Notes under the pieces: model-generated | Database searches by the model: none | Seen by the model: the letters and a program-made list of their open reading frames with translations, nothing else | What the model was told of the DNA's origin: nothing | Shown here: positions 12,416 to 25,585 of the stretch, one piece after another | How positions within the stretch are numbered: position 1 is the stretch's first letter | Layout of the letters: each line of letters opens with the position of its first letter | Made by a program: the position numbers and the translations under genes | Assembly (NCBI GenBank): GCA_963932465.1 | Contig: OZ010787.1 | Location: 18,865,936-18,929,935 of the forward strand | DNA: 64,000 nt | Direction: 5' to 3' | Source: Maratus speciosus | Taxonomy: Eukaryota > Arthropoda > Arachnida > Araneae > Salticidae

Positions 12416-13174
12416 CAGGGTGTTCGGATACCACCGCACAACGTCGCAGAACAATAATCCTCTCTTTGATGCATGAAAAGTGTCCAAAGAACCATGCCTC
12501 TAAAACGTAAATTTTCGAGAAAATGCAAAAGAAAAGTATGTCGTCACATTCGGAGCACCCGAGGCTAACGAAAAAGACAGGCTACCGCAGTGCGTTACAC
12601 GTGTCTCTTTTTTCAGACGGCCTGAGTCACGTGCTACTCAAGTCCACCAATAGAAGTGCAAAAAAGAGCATCACGTGACTCTAGAGGTCTAAGTCAAAAG
12701 GTACAACGGAAGCCTGTCTTTTTCGTTTTCCTCGCGGAGCATCGAAAATAAGCTTTATTGAATCTCATGCAATTGCAAAACGGACGAGAAACAAAATAAA
12801 TAAATAAAATATTTAAAAAGATAAAAATTGTGTCCATAGGCTTGTGAAAGGAGAACAATTTAATAAAAGATGGACGGTAGGCGTGTGTATAATATGAAAT
12901 GAACAGCCCTCGTTTGGTTCATTTTAACAACTTGAAACTATCGGCAATCTTTGCATAATGACAATGCATTCCGTTAGCGAGTATTGTGATATTTTACTTT
13001 CGTTTCATTTGAACGTTAATGCAAAACATACTGTTCCGGAAATTGTGACATCATACTTTTTTTCAGCATTTTTCTCGAAAGCTATGCGTTATCGAGGTTC
13101 TTTGGACAACTTTTATGTACTCATAGAGAGCAATTTCGTTCTGCACAGTTTGTGAAGTGGTAACCGACACCCTG
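12416..13174. mobile_element. Foldback/MITE with CAGGGTGT termini
   Basis: The left end CAGGGTGTTCGGATACCAC and the inverted right end CAGGGTGTCGGTTACCAC begin arms of about 135 bp (12416-12550 against 13037-13174). A nested inverted pair, GACAGGCT-type words at about 12554-12590 and 12711-12745, flanks a patch rich in CACGTG. No transposase. The TSD is unclear. Confidence 0.7.
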
Positions 13175-13226
13175 TTTAATCAACAAAAAGCAAAGCAAAC
13201 TTAAAATTAAATATATTTTTAAGTAT

Positions 13227-13458
13227 GTGGAGCAAGATCTTTTGTGCCATAAAATGAGTAGAGAATACAGCTATAGTTTCGAGAACAATTAAGTATCGGC
13301 TCTTTTAATCAGATTAGCAGCAGATAGTAATTAACCCGACAAAGGGAGAACAGGTTCTGCTGTTGTCGGGTTAACTACTATCTGCTAATAATCACGAAGA
13401 AGAAACTATAGTTGTGTTTTCTACTTATTTTATGGAGAAAAAAGGAGATCTTGTTCCA
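13227..13458. repeat. Long hairpin (palindromic MITE)
   Basis: The arms fold back on each other from GG(A)GCAAGATCT on the left to AGATCTTGTTCC on the right. The arms share CATAAAAT(G/A)AGTAGA, CTATAGTTTC and ATAGTAATTAACCCGACAA; a short AGGTTCTG-type centre joins them. The left arm carries about 20 extra bases. Confidence 0.75.
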
Positions 13459-15056
13459 GATATTTTCATTTCCAGTTAATATGATTTCTGAAATTATCAA
13501 TGTTAAACTAAATAATTAATATTATGGTATTTAATACAAATTAATGGTTGTCATATTGATATAAAATAACTTTTTTTGGCACAAAATGTTTGAATTCTTT
13601 TTATAATTATGAAGTATGGTTAAATTTAAATATGAAACAAAAATTAATTAAAATAAATTTAATCGAATAGATGTTTAAAATGTTAATAGTGATTTTAATT
13701 AAAAAAAGTGAAAAATAATAAATTAAAAAAATTCAGTAATTGATGATTCTAATAACTTTATATTAAGGCAAATGATAGAAGAAATAATGTGAGAAATTGC
13801 CCATTATTAATAAATAATTGTTTACAAACAAACACTGGAAGAAAATATGAATATCTTTTTGGGACACCTCTATATAAAAGATATTTCAGTTATTTTCAAG
13901 TAAAAAGTTGACTAAAATGTATTTTTTTAAAATAATAAACGACAGAAAAGGTATGTGTGTATAATATAATTCAAGACAGTGTATAATTATAGTCTAATTT
14001 AAAAACTAATTATCATAGAACCTTAAAATTATGTTTATTCTTAGTTTACATGTGTTAATTTATGCTGAACCTCAATTTAGTCAGATTTTTGTCACAGAAA
14101 ATTGTGGATTGAAAAAAATAAGGATACATTTTTTGGTGAAATTTAGTGAATATGATTAGAAAAGGCATTAATTATGCCAAAGAATATTAATATACTTTCA
14201 AATTTAGGTTGAGTGTAAAATTTAGTGTTATAAGTAACAAAATATGAAACATTAAACATATATCAGCAGTAGAATTTGTAAAATCGTACGCGCAAAATGC
14301 ATATTTCAATATTCATATTTTTCAAAAGCCCCTTTTGTCGTTATGATTCTATTAATTAATATTACTAAATATATGTGTATTTGAATATTTTATCAAACCA
14401 TAAGAATGTAGTAAAGAAAAAAATTGTTGCGTTTCATTCATTGGTTAAGAAACTGCAGAGTTTTTCATACTGCTTTAAATATGGTAATTTTCTAGCTGCT
14501 CCACGTGATCTGCCCCCTCAAGCAGGTGATAAATGCTGTAATTTCTTTAAACTTTTCTAGAACATTGAATAAGTTTCCCTTGTTTTATCGGCAACTATTT
14601 GCTGATACGTTAATAAAAATGTTACATTTGGATATGTAGTACATTGTGCAATACATATAAATAACTATTTGTGATATTTTTTGTACGCTTGATTGGAAAA
14701 CTGAAACATTTCTGTTTCACAAAGATCCAATGTTCACTAGTAGTAAACAAATATTGGTGATATTGGTTACATTGGTGATTTTAGTGCCTATGTGCAAATA
14801 TTGCATTCATAGAAAAAACTTCCAATTAATTACAAATAAAGGTTAAATGTTAGATTTATATTGAAAATATTTGATATGAAACATCCGCATCGCAGGAATT
14901 TGAAAATATTTGCCCACTATTACAGAAATAATGGCTTCTTGAAAATATTCGCAATGAAACATCTGTATCGCCGAAATTTTCTTTTTGAAACGGAAATATG
15001 AGCAATGAAATGGAAAAATATTTCTTCTCAATGATTTAATATTGGAAAAATGTAAT
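13459..15056. other. AT-rich non-coding stretch
   Basis: No supported gene. Near 14850-15000 the words GAAAATATTTG and GCAATGAAACATC recur, suggesting a very old short tandem repeat. Confidence 0.5.
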
Positions 15057-15058
15057 TA

Positions 15059-16590
15059 CACTGCTCAAAACAATTAAAGGATATTGCAGTTTTAGGTGGA
15101 TTTTGTATCTGGTAAACTGTTTAGCTGATTGATACATGGTCGACAGACATAGTAGGTTATATGAGAATAAATTACACATGTTTGGCAGAAAAAAATGCAT
15201 TTTATTGCGCATTTGTGTACTAAAGGAAAAAAAACACAATTTGTGCATATGAGAAAAAAAGAATAAGAAAAGGTGTTTTCTTCAAAGAAAATCATTTTCA
15301 GTAGGGGGTATGGTTTCCACGGGCGGCCAGCAACGTTGAACACCTTTGAGGCATGGACTCAATGAGGCTATTAATGATGAGTTGGGGTATTCTGCCCCAC
15401 TCTTCCAGAAGAGCTCTTTCCAGTTCTTGAAGAGTTTGTGGAGGTTGTTGGCGGCCAGAAACTCGTCTTCCTAGAGCGTCCCAAACGTGCTCGATTGGAT
15501 TCATGTCTGGAGAACACGCTGGCCATTCCATTCGAACGATTCCTTCCTCGAAAAGGAAATCCTCCACCAGGTTTGCACGATGTGGCCTGCAGTTATCGTC
15601 CATTAAAATGAAGTTATCTCCGATTGCTGCAGCGTAAGGGACTACAATAGGTCTGAGGATCTTATCCCTATATCGGCGACCAGTCAGAGCTCCATCTCGA
15701 ATGATGTAGAGGTCAGTGCGCCCGTCAATGGAGATGCCACCATACACCAACACTCCTCCACCGCCAAATCTGACACTTTCGTGCACGAACGCAGGATTAT
15801 TCCTACTGCCACGGTCCCTCCACATGAAAATACGCCTATTATCCGGATGTACAGAAAAACGGGACTCGTCAGAAAACAGAATATTGCTCCATTCAATTCT
15901 CCTCCAGTTGACATGCTCGGTTGCCCACTCCCTGCGGTCGCGACGATGCCTTGATGTTAATATAACACATACCATCGGTCGGCGAGCATACAGACCTACA
16001 GCATGGAGCCGGTTTCGGACAGTCTGAGTTGAAATCGTGGTGCCTGTAGCCGAGCGAAGGTGTTGTTGGAGAAGAGTAGCGTCCATGGTTCGGTGTCTCC
16101 GAGCTGTTAACGCTAAATACCGATCTTCATTGGGCGTTGTTGCCCGTCTACGACCTTGCCCTGGTCTTCGGCCTGCACATCCACTCTCCAAAAAACGGTT
16201 CCAGATCCTGGAAATGACACTTTGTGACACTCCAATGGCTTGCGCTACTTCGGCTTGAGTTTGGCCCCCTTCTAACCTACCAACAATTCTCAAAGCTTCT
16301 GAATCTGTCAAATGACTTCGCTGAGACATCGTACTCATCGAAACAAAGCAATCACTGAATGCCGATCATCCTTGTCTTCATTCTCTTTTATCCAGTTGAA
16401 AGTCAAATTTCATTCGCTGCCGCTGAAGCGACGTTTTTGACGTCGAACTCAAAATTTGCATACTCCACAGTTTGAAAACCAGAAAAATTTGCATTTGTGA
16501 TTCTCTTCTTCTATTTTCGGCAAAAAAAATTTCGTTTATATCTTTATTTTATATAAAACTTCAAATATCCTTTAATTGTTTTGAGCAGTG
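15059..16590 (-). mobile_element. Complete Tc1-type transposon, copy 1 (1532 bp)
   Basis: Perfect 26-bp terminal inverted repeats begin CACTGCTCAAAACAATTAAA at 15059 and end in the inverse at 16590. TA dinucleotides flank both sides (15057-15058 and 16591-16592), the standard Tc1/mariner duplication. One transposase gene occupies the minus strand. A second copy of exactly the same length lies at 54959-56490. Confidence 0.95.
15298..16338 (-). CDS. Tc1-like DD34E transposase, intact
   Basis: 346-residue transposase that cuts and pastes the surrounding element at TA sites. Residues about 10-65 form the first helix-turn-helix (LTDSEALRIVGRLEGGQTQA), followed by an arginine-rich linker and a second DNA-binding part to about residue 120. 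The catalytic domain shows D157 (ILFSDESRF), D248 (LMDDNCRPH) and E283 (MNPIEHVW). Exactly 34 residues separate the last two, so it is a DD34E enzyme of the Tc1 group. The glycine-rich RFGGGGVLVYGG block (190-201) is typical. Length is normal for the family and there is no stop or frameshift. The start is the first in-frame ATG, about 250 bp inside the right terminus. Whether it is expressed or active cannot be told from sequence. Confidence 0.95.
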   Translation of the reverse strand: MSTMSQRSHLTDSEALRIVGRLEGGQTQAEVAQAIGVSQSVISRIWNRFLESGCAGRRPGQGRRRATTPNEDRYLALTARRHRTMDATLLQQHLRSATGTTISTQTVRNRLHAVGLYARRPMVCVILTSRHRRDRREWATEHVNWRRIEWSNILFSDESRFSVHPDNRRIFMWRDRGSRNNPAFVHESVRFGGGGVLVYGGISIDGRTDLYIIRDGALTGRRYRDKILRPIVVPYAAAIGDNFILMDDNCRPHRANLVEDFLFEEGIVRMEWPACSPDMNPIEHVWDALGRRVSGRQQPPQTLQELERALLEEWGRIPQLIINSLIESMPQRCSTLLAARGNHTPY

Positions 16591-16592
16591 TA

Positions 16593-18245
16593 TCTCAAAG
16601 TTAAGGCAACATTTCATTTGAATATTGCCATTATTGGCCAAGATATGTCAAATACAAACGATATTATCCCAATTTTGTTTTACTACTAGGGTTTATACTA
16701 TCTATTTACCTCAAATTCTATTTTCGTGTTCTAAAAGGTAGAATTATGAAACAGAATAAAAAGCTAAAAGAGAAAAAAAAGAGTAAAAATTTGTGATACT
16801 ATTGTAAATATGATTATACTTTTGAATTTATTCGACATCCGTCTTAAAAGACTGCTTTGTAGATTCTTCTTTAATGATATTTGGTCAATTAAAGTGCACT
16901 TAAAATAGGGAAAAAATTCGTTGTAAGACCGTTAGAAATACGTGTGTTATTAGGCTATCATTAGAAATTTAATGAAATAATAATATATTGTGATAATAGA
17001 GCTTTTATATTTTGATAATACTGTGTTTTGTCTCTGTCTGTTTTTCACGTGCCTAGGTTTTTATTTTGTTTGGTGTAAGTATTTAAAAGAAAAACGATCA
17101 GGGAACTACAGCATTTAAATAAAAATGATTTTTTTTTGTTTACATTTCCTTTTGTTAAATGAAATTATGTAGAATGTAAGCAGCTACAGTGACACCAATG
17201 TATACAATTAATTTTAAGTAATAGCATGAATCATTATAATCTTTTACAAATTAAAATTTTGTGTGTTGAATAACAAAGTATTTTATTATATGTGTATTTA
17301 AAATGAATTTTCACATGGAGGTTAAATATTAAACCCAACTGTAAAACACATAAACAAAAAACAGAGACCCAATAGAGACTAAACACAGAAAAGAAGAAAA
17401 GATAATCTACCAAGACGTCTGAATCTACGGTTTATTGGCTCCAAGGACAAAGAGAAATTTTATTACAACAAATTATGAATCTCCTATTCAGGCTGGAGTC
17501 CTGCATCGGGTAAGGTAACCCAATTCTGAAATCTCGGCCGTGTCGAGTTGGCGCTAAAATTTTTCGCTGTGGTTTGGTTTATAGTACATTTATAGTTTCG
17601 GTTTCGGTTCAATTTCGTATCAAATTTTAACTCTTGCGGTCGAATTCGGGTACTCCCGAATTTTCACAAAAACGTCTAAAATATTGCTTCCGATACAAAA
17701 CTATATATTTTAATACAAATGGCTACATATATTTTCTCATTTTACTACATAAAAGACAAAATTCATTTTAGAGATATAATTGAAGGCTATTTTAAGATAA
17801 TTTCATTAAATTTTAGATTAGTTTTCTTTCATTTCTGGGGTCGGATTCGGGGTTGAAGTTTTTAGCTGGAAGAGAGTTGGGTTTCGAGTTGATTCCAAAC
17901 AGAATTTTCTGGTTCGGGTCGGTTATAACCCGATCCGCTCAGAACACTATCTTAGGCGACAAACTCAAAATCCACACAGGATTACAAAAATTATGTGACA
18001 AATTAGGATAATTGTACAAATTGAGATTATTCGTGATAGAATTAATGGCAATATTTTTCTTGTTACACGAAAATACTTTTATTTAGACTTAAAATTATTA
18101 ATTTCATTAAATTTCACGAACAAAGAAATTAAATAAACTTTAAAAATTTTGAAGTTTAGAATATGTAAATATGATTGTTTAAATGAGTATTTATCAACAT
18201 TTTTTATCTCACGGCACACTTGGCCCTTGGTTTAACTAAGTGTTA
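16593..18245. other. AT-rich non-coding stretch
   Basis: No gene. 17500-17950 is GC-richer, with repeated GGTT(T)CGG and ATTCGGG words; it is probably a decayed simple-repeat region. Confidence 0.5.
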
Positions 18246-18358
18246 AGGACTTTGAATGCCACTATTATTTAAAAGAAAACTTTGCATTATTTAATCGTAA
18301 TTTTCTATGATTAAATAAGAAAAATAAAATTACTTAAATATAGTGGTATTCAAAATCC
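18246..18358. repeat. Small hairpin element
   Basis: GGACTTTGAATGCCACTATT on the left pairs with AATATAGTGGTATTCAAAATCC on the right; AT-rich inner parts also pair. Related words (GACTTTGAACACCAGTATAT, AGTGGTATTCAATATTCG) occur in the tandem repeat at 57.7-58.05 kb. Confidence 0.55.
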
Positions 18359-18837
18359 GCAACTCTTGGCAACTATGACTCTAATGCAAATTGGCAACTT
18401 TAAGACACAAAATAAAAAGTAAATTACAAAATTCGTTGAATTTTAACGTAATAATTATTTTGTTAATTCGTCAAATATCATGGTACTGTATAAAAATATT
18501 CGAGGCACATTTGGCGTCCTCTCCTCGCCCATCAGTGTGCCGCGCCTTCGTACAGCGTTTCAGAGCTACTGACCTAAATCAATCAATATTTATTGAAATT
18601 TCTTTTCACGTTGGTAAGAAACTCGTATGCGGCCTTTCACTTTTGCACTATTTTAAATTTTAGGATTGTGATGTTAAACAAATTTATGAACTTTTCTATG
18701 AGCTTTTTTTTTCTAGGTAGATTTCGTATGAAATACTACCTATTACATTCCCCCCTATGTTGGAATTTCTGAAAATTTTTTGCAGATCTACACCGATCAT
18801 GACCCCTGGAACCCAAAACCACCCTCAGTAAAAAACT

Positions 18838-18840
<3 letters not shown>

Positions 18841-18921
<81 letters not shown>
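18841..18921. repeat. Compound microsatellite (TCTA)n(TC)n(TA)n
   Basis: Directly visible run of about 9 TCTA units, about 12 TC units and about 10 TA units. Confidence 0.95.
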
Positions 18922-19066
18922 CACTTTCTTTTAGACACGATAACTTCCACAATTTTGCACAAATCTCTTCCAAACTGATACATAAAATCAAGGGGCATAA
19001 AATCTCGGTCAAGTTCGTTAATGGGCAAAATCGGACCAAGGGGATGGAAATAGGGAAGGGTTTTGT

Positions 19067-20096
19067 GAAACCGAAAAAAACCCCATAACTTCTTAATTTT
19101 TGTACATATCAAATCAGTTTAAAGTTTTTATTACTTCTAAAAATAGGGCCAAAAATTTATGTATCATAGATTTTTGATCAAATTAAAAATGGGCTTAAGG
19201 GGCGCAAAAAATAGGGTTTTTGGGAGAAAAAAATTCATAACTTCGTCAATTCTCAAGATATCAAATCCAATTAATTTTATTATAAATCTCCTTAATATTA
19301 TCTACAACTTTTACAATCACAAGTTTTTGATAGGAGCAATTAGTACCGCAAAAAAAAAATTAAAAACGAAAACAAAGAAGGGGGTTTAAGAAGAAAAAAT
19401 CCATAGCTCCGTCAATTTACAAGAGATAAAATTCCCATGAATTTATCATATATCTTCTTAATATTGTCTACAACATGTATATCGACAAGTTTTTGATAGG
19501 ACCAATTCTTACAGCAAAAACAAATTGAAAATATATAGCGGTTGAAGAAAAAAAAACATCTTATTAAGGGTGTATTCAAATCCAAACTGCTTATTTTCTG
19601 ACTCATTTTTAAATTAATTTTTGCTCTCAAACGCATCCAATTGGTAGATTCTCTTATTCAGAAACTGTATAATGTACCGTAATGATCAATTTTTTGATAG
19701 GATCAATTCGTACCGCAAAAAGAAAAAAAAATTTAAAAACCAAAAAAAAAGGTGTGTGTGTGTGTGTGTGGGGGGGGGGGGGGGCTTGAAGAAGAAAAAA
19801 TCCATAACTCCGTCAATTTACAAGATATAAAATTCTCATGAAATTATCATATATCTTCTTAATATTGTCTACAACATTTATATAGACAGGTTTTTGATAG
19901 GATCAATTCTTAAAGCAAAAACAAATTGAAAAACGGTTGAATAAAAAAATCATCTTATTAAGGGTGTATTCAAATCCAAACTGCTTATTTTCTGACTCAT
20001 TTTTAAATTCATTTTTGCTCTCAAACGCATCCAATTGGTAGATTCTCTTATTCAGAAATTATATAATGTACCGTAATGATCTATTTTTTGATAGAG
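19067..20096. repeat. Tandem repeat, about 401-bp unit
   Basis: The last two units (from about 19391 and 19792) are near-identical. Both carry AAAAAATCCATA(G/A)CTCCGTC, ATCTTCTTAATATTGTCTAC, GTTTTTGATAGGA and CCAATTGGTAGATTCTCTTA, ending near 20096. A shorter, more diverged unit lies at about 19221-19390 and a trace at 19067. The junction at 19751-19783 holds (GT)n followed by a G run. Confidence 0.85.
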
Positions 20097-20099
20097 GCA

Positions 20100-21184
20100 G
20101 AATATATTTCAAAAAATGATGTCAACATGGACATTTTGAACAGAAATTTCCCGAAGTGATTGTGTTAGAAGCGAAAAATATTGTCCTACTGAGAAAATAA
20201 TTCTTCATAAATCAAGTTTTAATTAATTGAACGAAAAATAAAAACACAGGTCTTTTATAAATCTCCTCAAAAATCATGTCAGCAAGTTTCATATTTTTTC
20301 TATTAAAAATGAATCTGAAAATGTGCCAGAAAATTTCGAGTTGTTGAGCATGGAAAAATATTTTTTTGAATACCTCCTTAATATGATTCTGATAAAACCA
20401 GCTATTGTATAAAAATGAAATAAAAACTCGTCAAAAGCAGCCAGATAAAATTGTTAAAGAGGATAAATCTCTAATTATGATTTAGTTTTTGTTGGGGAAA
20501 TTAGTATACTTAACTTCGTAATCTACCTCCGCCTGTAGGCCTAGCCAGCAGGGATTTTTTTTGTTGGCAATGGTTTTATTTTTTATTTTCTTTTTATTGA
20601 ACTCCCATACGTTTCTGAATAAGTTCATGTCAAGTGAATTTCCTTCCCAAAGTAAAATGCTCTGTTTTCTGGTCTTACAAAAGGGCAGTAATGCTTATGG
20701 TTTGTGACAAGGATAAAAAAAAAAAATCTTCTTTCCTTGTAATAATTTATGAAGTTAGGGTAACAAATAACTTTTTAAAACCTCATGGAAACAGCGAAGA
20801 AAGTCATTACAACAAACGACAACTCATGAAAAAACTGAAAAATGCGTGATATCACAATTCATAATAAAAGAAAGTTCAAAAGCATGCACTAAAAGACCAC
20901 ATACAATGTTCTCATTAACATGAAAAAAAAATCAGTAAATATTGATTGATTTAGACAATCATTTTTATATGCTAAATTTGAATTATAAGTAATATTTTTT
21001 CGTCAAATGTAATAAAATTAATATTCCTTAAGACCAGAAAAAAATATTTTTGTATTACAAGTAACATAATGTATTTATTCCATCACCAATAATTTCAAAT
21101 TAAACAATTATTGTAGCTGCCCACAAACATTTCGAAATCCAACATTTATGAATTTACAATTACAAATCAATACGATATTCTACG

Positions 21185-21216
<32 letters not shown>

Positions 21217-22455
21217 AAAGAAACAAGAAAGTATAGCCATGTTTACAATTTTAAAACTGTAAATTTTACAATAAAAGTTTTGATGTCAACTGTTCTTTAA
21301 TATATGGAAACAATGCAATACAAAATTTTATAACATAATAACAATAATTAATACATAATCCAAATAGCTATTACAAAATATTCCAGGTTACACATAACTA
21401 ACAAAAGCCATGCTTTGCTTGGATTCGCGAAGCATTATTTAATAAGATAAATATTTGAAAGTAACAATATTTTTTTTAATCTTATTTTTGCATCTTTATT
21501 AAGCAAAAACGTTATTTTATGTTTTGGCGTATTTTCATTTTAGAAATGTAAATTCAGCCAAATAACTAAGAATTTCCTCGGATTTTTTTATTTATGATAT
21601 AAGACTGGTATACATAAAAATATTTTTGAAGCAGAATTTTACAAAATATTTTTAAATTTTCAACTAAAAGCTCTTTTAAAGATGTTTTTACATTTTCCAA
21701 TAACCTCTGGTGTTTTCTCAAATGGTTTGAAATAGGTATGTTTTCAATCTTTGTAATTCACATCAAATAATCTTTGATAGCAATCTTAGAATAATATATT
21801 CGAAGAAAGCTTGAAGAAAGTTTCTTCTTCAAAATCCTATTTTCTGGTAAAACATTTGAAATCTGGTCTTGTTGAAACTAAGAATTATTAACTTATTATA
21901 TTATTGTTATTATTCAACCCTCGAATGCGAATAACACCTTATATAACGAATTTAACAATTAATTTTATGTCCTTACAATTCTTTTGTTGCCACTTTACAG
22001 AAAAAAATCATAATATAATTCTTTTAAAATGCGTAAGTATCGTCTGCGTAAATGATTTCACATAATAAGAATAAATTGTGTATTTGAATTCTTAACACTG
22101 AAAAATACTTTTATAATTGAATGTAAATAATTGAATTTTCCCAAATTTTAATTCCTCAAAAATATGCTATAATTTCCATAAAAAAGGTATTTAAAAAAAT
22201 TTCATAAAAGAAATCGTGAAACTATTATATGATTAAAAGGAATGAACACCAAAATATGCGCCATTTCCAACCAATTTTAATAAAGTATTCTATTAAAATG
22301 TATATTATCCTCTCAAATAACATACATTTTTAATATAAGAAAGTTTAAAGTTCTTTAACAGTTTGAAGTATAAATTCTGCAGTTATTTTCAATATCTAAA
22401 AAATTTCGTTTTCGCAAAATGCAGATATATAGGTTACTTTCCCTATTTAAATATA

Positions 22456-22492
<37 letters not shown>

Positions 22493-23544
22493 TTTTTTTT
22501 TTAAAGAGAAATTTTGATGCAACGACAATATTTCACGTACTTAATCATTCATTACTTTATTTATTTTTTCAGCCAATGATTTTTATTTACTGCAAAAAAT
22601 ACGCAGGTTTCATTATCGTTTAGAAAAACAAATCCGTATAATGGAAAAATATATTCAACAAAATAATAAAAAATGTTTTTTTGTAAATTCATTCGATAAG
22701 AAAATAATATTGTCAGAATATACAGATTATTTTTTATTTCTATCACGTCCAAAAATATTTCTTTCCTGAATTAAATTTAAAAAACAGTTTTTGAGATATT
22801 TTGGCGGAATAATGAAAATATATTTTATTTAGTTAAATAATCATGATTCTATCTATAATTACTAACTCCATGATTTATTTTTTCTTCTGAAAATATGCGT
22901 GTTTCACTTTTTATTTTGCAAAAAGACTTTGTTTAAAAGAGTTTATTTGCTACAAAAATGCGTCCGTAATGGAAAAACAAGTAAAATAAATTAATTAAAA
23001 CAATAAATTTTGTAAGGTTATTCTGTAAAAAAAAAATAATAATATTGTGCAAATCTACAGATCATAATTTATTTTTATGTTTAATTTCAAGTCAAAATAC
23101 TAAGTTTTTTTGTAAAGTGTTGTAATTTGTGTAGCCTAGTTAGAGGATTCGCTTCGCTCATCCTAATAAACAGTTATATTAACTATAGTAAGATACAATT
23201 CTGCTAGAGTATACATGCTGAGCAATTATAAGCAATATACTAACCTTTAAAGATCCAATGTTGCAATATACGTGGTATGACACTTTTACTTCTTACATCG
23301 AAAGTCATATATATTAATGAAAAAATTATTTTATCACTGCTGATATATTTTACTTGTTTTATAGTTTTTATATTGTGAGGCTGTGATGCTACGAAGTCTT
23401 GTGTGGAAAAAAGAATATAATGTGTAAGTGTATGCATTATACCGGTATACATTTAGTACATAGATTCTCTTCCTATGAAAACTTGCTTGGGCATAGCGAA
23501 AGTAAACTTAAAATACATCTGGACTGCTAAAGCCTAATGTAAAA

Positions 23545-23582
<38 letters not shown>

Positions 23583-25117
23583 CTTACTATTCATTGCGAT
23601 TCTATATAGTAAAACATGAAACTAGATGCTAAAGGCAAAAATACACTATCATATAATCAATACAATAAAAACAAAATTTTGGTAATGCTGTATAAGACAT
23701 AAATATTACTGCTACATAACAATTTATTGTTTTGTTATTTTCTTGATGCTGGATCAACAGACCAAACAGGAAGATCAGTTTATATTTCAAAATTAAACAA
23801 ATAAAACGGTGTAGGCAAGAAAAAAAATGGAAATTTAATTTCATGTGACGTCGAGCAATATTTTCCACTCCATTACGTGATAAGAGAAAAGGAGGGGGAA
23901 GGGTGACACCCTGAATTCCTTATCTAAACGTATTGTTTCCTAAAACTCCATGCTCAGTTTAACCTCCAGTTCCCTTTCCGTTTAAACCTATAATCATAAA
24001 TGAATTCTACAATTTGTACAGTGTATTTGAAAATAGAACTAATTTTAATTTATTTAATTTGTTCGTTGATTTAATTTATTATTTCCGAAATTCTTATCAG
24101 TATTCTCCCAATGCTGTTTTATAAATCGCTTTAACTCATTTCCTGTCAAACTGTTTTGGTCATTATTTTCTGAAAAAAGCGATGCTGTAGGTTAAAAATA
24201 ATAAATATGTATGCGAATTTCAAAAACAAAATGAAAAAATAGATTTTTATACATTTTTCAAAGATAAGTCTACATTGCAAACAAAACCCCAGAAGAATAG
24301 CATGTAAACTTTTTTTTTTTTTCGTAATGTAGTTTTAAATTTTCATGGAAAATTTTCGCGTTATTTTCTCTTTATACATTTTTTATGGTTATTATCAAAT
24401 GAGATGTGTGTTTCTATTTACTCTATAATACCCACTTATAAAAAATTATACACACGAAACTACTTAAGAGCAGATCTCTACGAATTGGAAAAAAATCTGG
24501 AAGCCAGCAAGCATTTCTAGTCACCGGTAAAAAATGTCTACCCCCTCCTCATCTTTGTTAGTTAACCTACTTTTTTTATTTAATCATGAATATTTCAAAA
24601 ACGACGATTTTATTTTTACGAATTGATTGAAAAGTATAATCATGAGCATTCTAATAATATATCTTGGATTGCATTAACTCTTCAACTCAGTTAATATATT
24701 AATTTAGAAAGATAATCTAAATAAAGTTTCTCAACAAAACAAATGTAATATACAATTCTAAAAACAATTAAATATACATTATAAAGTTTCAATGAATAAA
24801 ACATGGAACTTGATCAGAAAAAACAATTGTATTTTACTAAAATCATTTCTTCTTTTATAAGAAAACCCTTTTGAAAGAAATTACTTGCAAATCACTAACC
24901 AATATCCTTAAGAGGCTACTACACTCATGCGAAAAGACCCGCTCGGTAATGTTAATCCCATAGAAGAATTTTTAAAGTTATCTTGTTTGCATTTCAATAT
25001 TTATAAATTACTTAGTTATTTATATATATATATATATATATATATTTGCATTGAATATCCGAGGCCTACAAAGGCGGTTTTTTACTTTTTCGATTTTGTT
25101 TACAGATATTTTTAATT
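20100..25117. other. AT-rich non-coding stretch with simple repeats
   Basis: About 5 kb without a supportable gene. Poly-A at 21184-21214; TA microsatellites near 22450-22490, 23551-23579 and 25020-25044. A diverged direct duplication pairs about 22570-22750 with about 22910-23090. Part of 20280-20390 (TTGTTGAGCATGGAAAAATA region) recurs diverged at 48600-48670. Short ORFs here are low complexity. Confidence 0.55.
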
Positions 25118-25163
25118 AGGATACTTTCACTTTCGGAACCGGTTTCGAAAGTGAAAGCATCCT
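25118..25163. repeat. Spacerless 46-bp palindrome
   Basis: AGGATACTTTCACTTTCGGA then ACC is followed directly by its inverse, with only two mismatches in 23 positions. A poly-A run follows at about 25168-25183. Confidence 0.8.
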
Positions 25164-25585
25164 CATAAAAAAAAAAAAAAAAACCCTGCCAACAACATTT
25201 TTATTGGCACCTCCTCAACTTTGTTTAAACTCCAAAAGGATCAAATATCAGTCGACGAACTCACGTTTACAAACTTTGTGTTGTTATATTTTTTTATTTG
25301 CTCCAGAAATTTTTATTTTAAATAAATAAGTTTTTAAGTAATAGAAAAGAGGATCTACTTGTCATCCGCTACCGGTCATATATAGGATCGACGCGTATTT
25401 TCTTATACTGTAAATGCTACACACTCCATAATCTATAAAAAAAAAAAAAAAATCTTGTACTGTACTTTAGAGATCCTTTTTAATTTCATTATATTTGAAG
25501 TATCACAACGTCATTAAAATACACCGTAAGCAATTTTACCTTTGTATCATAATAGGATAGAATTATTTTTTGCGTAAACGAACTA

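Noticed and set aside
15716..16258. Plus-strand ORFs antisense to the Tc1 transposase (also at 55253-56158)
   Set aside because: Shadows of the GC-richer transposase gene on the other strand; they recur in both copies only because the element is repeated.
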